Assembly: GCA_021613375.1 (NCBI GenBank)
Contig: CM038716.1
Coordinates: forward strand, 2,536,684-2,600,683
DNA: 64,000 bases
Origin: Megaleporinus macrocephalus
Taxonomy: Eukaryota; Chordata; Actinopteri; Characiformes; Anostomidae
Direction of reading: 5' to 3'
The notes beneath the pieces are model-generated. The model searched no databases and had not been told where the DNA came from. It saw only the letters and a program-made list of their open reading frames with translations. Position numbers and translations under genes: made by a program. Position 1 is the stretch's first letter; every line of letters begins with the position of its first letter. Positions 62,291-64,000 of the stretch are shown here, piece by piece.

Positions 62291-62699
62291 CAATTGAATT
62301 CAGCTATCAAGCCTGAAACGGGTTTATTATATTTTATTTATCCTGCCGGCTTTTGTATATATTTTTCTGAATCCAAAGTTATTGTTTAAGTCAAATCTGC
62401 CTCAGTACTTAGCTATATTAATTACATGTTCTGAAGTGTGTTAGGAATTTTGGTATATCCTATCTTTATATATTGGTGTTTTCTTTCCCTTGGTTTTCCA
62501 ATTTTCATATTTTATATGTGTATTTAGAGTCTATTTTGTTTACCGAAAGTAATAATTAAGGCAGAGCTACTAATTCATTTTGTAATAAAAGACATTTATT
62601 TTAGTCTTAGTCTCAATCAAATACATTTATTGGGAAACTTTAGAATAAAAGAACTTGGGGCCCTGTCCTAATGTGTTGGACATAGAAGGGGTTACACAC

Positions 62700-62985
62700 A
62701 CAATAGCAAGAATCTCTTTTTTTGCATATTACAGATTTTGCACATTGCATATTACCTGAACGTTTGCTGCTCTGTGTTCTGTTGTTCCGTGTTATTTCCT
62801 GCATGTCAGTCTTGTGTAGCACTTGTTTTTGCACTGTTTGTACAGTTGTATTTGTATTGTTTGCACTGTCTAGTCATGTTGCGCTGTTTAGTTTGTATTA
62901 TGTTCCTTGTGTGCACAATATGGTCCTGGAGGAATGTCGTTTCATTTCACTGTGAATTGTGTAGATGGTTGAAACTCCACATGAC
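62700..62985 (+). mobile_element. Non-LTR retrotransposon 3' UTR, truncated
   Basis: The run of tgcac-rich bases (ttgcacattgcatattac, cttgtttttgcactgtttgt) followed by tggtcctggaggaatgtcg and tttcatttcactgtgaattg matches the 3' UTR of a common fish Rex1-like LINE. The final tail repeats are lost. Frames at 62722-63037 are not genes. Confidence 0.6.
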
Positions 62986-64000
62986 CACTTCACTTAAGTG
63001 GAAGTTGTGTGTTACAACAGGCATAGACAAGTATTGACTCATGTAAATAACATGATATATTGCAAAAAGAATGACCAGTTTTCTTCAAATAATAATCAGA
63101 TAATATAGCATAGGTAAATGAAGCTATACCTTTGTGTACATGAATTTTAGTCTGTGTCTACATTTCTTTATGTTAGCTGAACCATGACAAGGTTAATCTC
63201 CCCTCCACTCTCTAGACCCAAATCGCACTAGAGGGATTGGCTGTTCATCGTTAGTCATGGCAAAACACATCTGCTTTCCAGTCCAAAACCACAGAGGTGT
63301 AAAAGTCACTAGTGTATAAAGATGCTTGCTTGTTGGCTTTTATCAGTCTTTGTACTACACAAGTGGTCTCACAAACAAGCCAGAGAAACATTATCTGACC
63401 TAGATGCTGCCACAGTAGGCCAGAAGAAAAGAACGCATTCCCATCTGTGTTCAAAGTTGAATGAATTCGTTTGAATGTCAGTATAGCACTCTAACTGTGT
63501 TTATTTATGCAGAATCCCAGCAGCCTAAAAGAACATTGTGGACAAAGAGCACCCTTTGGCCAAAGACCAAAACAAGGCTGGCAGCTCTCTTCATGTCTGA
63601 ACCTCAGCCAAGGCTATCAACCCAACGTTCCGTTTAAGGAAGGCCTCACTATCGTGGCCTGACAAACAAATCTATTGGGTTTAGCGGCCACAACCACACG
63701 AAAGCAGCCAGTGATAGAATAATTCATACAGCCTTAAAGGCTGCATAACTCAAAGCACTGAATGCAACATTCCAGCTGCACAACGAAGCAATTAGCTGGC
63801 CATGTTTTCCTCTCCTCAGAATGGTCATGAGACCCCTTGATTGTCAGCACTTGATCTATGTCCCCCATTGTCTCCCTATGACTGTATGGGAAGCTAAAAC
63901 AAATTGAATATTATGATAAACTGCAGTGCATTGTTGGTACCAGAGCATTCCTCCCACCTGTATAATCCTGTGGATAAAGCTCATTGTTATGAGCAGCTAG
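62986..64000. other. Unique DNA, candidate conserved non-coding at the end
   Basis: Bases about 63480-64000 are balanced in composition, lack simple repeats and known transposons, and have strings such as cacaaccacacgaaagcag and gcaattagctggccatg. The texture suggests regulatory DNA. No exon is seen in any frame. Confidence 0.4.

Noticed and set aside
62015..62389. 124-codon frame as a host gene
   Set aside because: No domain recognised. The proline/arginine-rich first part follows from local GC content, and the frame runs on into AT-rich DNA. Kept only as part of the CpG-rich block.

Overview
The window is nuclear DNA from a teleost fish. It is AT-rich and carries long CA, GA, GATA, AT and ATT microsatellites. 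Its repeats are families I know from fish genomes: hAT and Tc1-like transposons, a tRNA-headed SINE ending in GGAT repeats, L2/Rex-type LINE tails, and solo LTRs of Ty3/gypsy type. An otophysan (characin- or catfish-like) source is a guess from the repeat mix only. I found no host protein-coding exon, rRNA or tRNA gene that I can defend. Nearly all open frames are short, low-complexity, or lie inside repeats. The window reads as an intergenic region or very large intron.

Layout. 1-5 kb: unique DNA, a 23-bp minisatellite of about 30 copies, a 448-bp MITE and the first copy of a dispersed element called family A here. 6-11 kb: a nested transposon cluster with broken Tc1-like copies, a 1.1-kb hAT element keeping part of a BED finger, an inverted pair of coding-like segments, and a foldback element with a second hAT element inside. 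11.8-16.6 kb: family A with a nested MITE (family B), a third hAT element and an LTR of about 866 bp. 17-24 kb: microsatellites, a long palindromic element (family D) and an element with a perfect 6-bp target duplication. 26-27 kb: LTR-like remnant holding a family B MITE. 27.6-30.2 kb: mostly unique DNA. 30-33 kb: SINEs and a 287-bp local duplication flanked by a 21-bp direct repeat. 35-39 kb: a truncated SINE in a dispersed repeat (family C), then a 1.0-kb hAT element with a remnant BED frame. 41.6 kb: 227-bp GATA array at a retroposon tail. 44-45 kb: solo LTR with perfect 5-bp TSD, then family D. 49-52 kb: LTR, MITE, broken LINE reverse transcriptase, family D. 53-59.8 kb: two SINEs with the same head but different tails, and an L2-type LINE 3' end. 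61.6-62.3 kb: a CpG-rich block, either promoter-like or an LTR/leader. 62.7 kb to the end: a LINE tail, then unique DNA.

The mobile elements show a clear order of insertion from target-site duplications (TSDs) and interrupted copies. Several unique stretches (near 0.2, 20.3, 28.6, 45.9, 48.1, 55.8, 60.1 and 63.7 kb) look like the conserved non-coding DNA found around vertebrate developmental genes. That is an impression from texture, not a demonstrated alignment. Family letters A-E are labels used only in this report. All identities were judged by eye.
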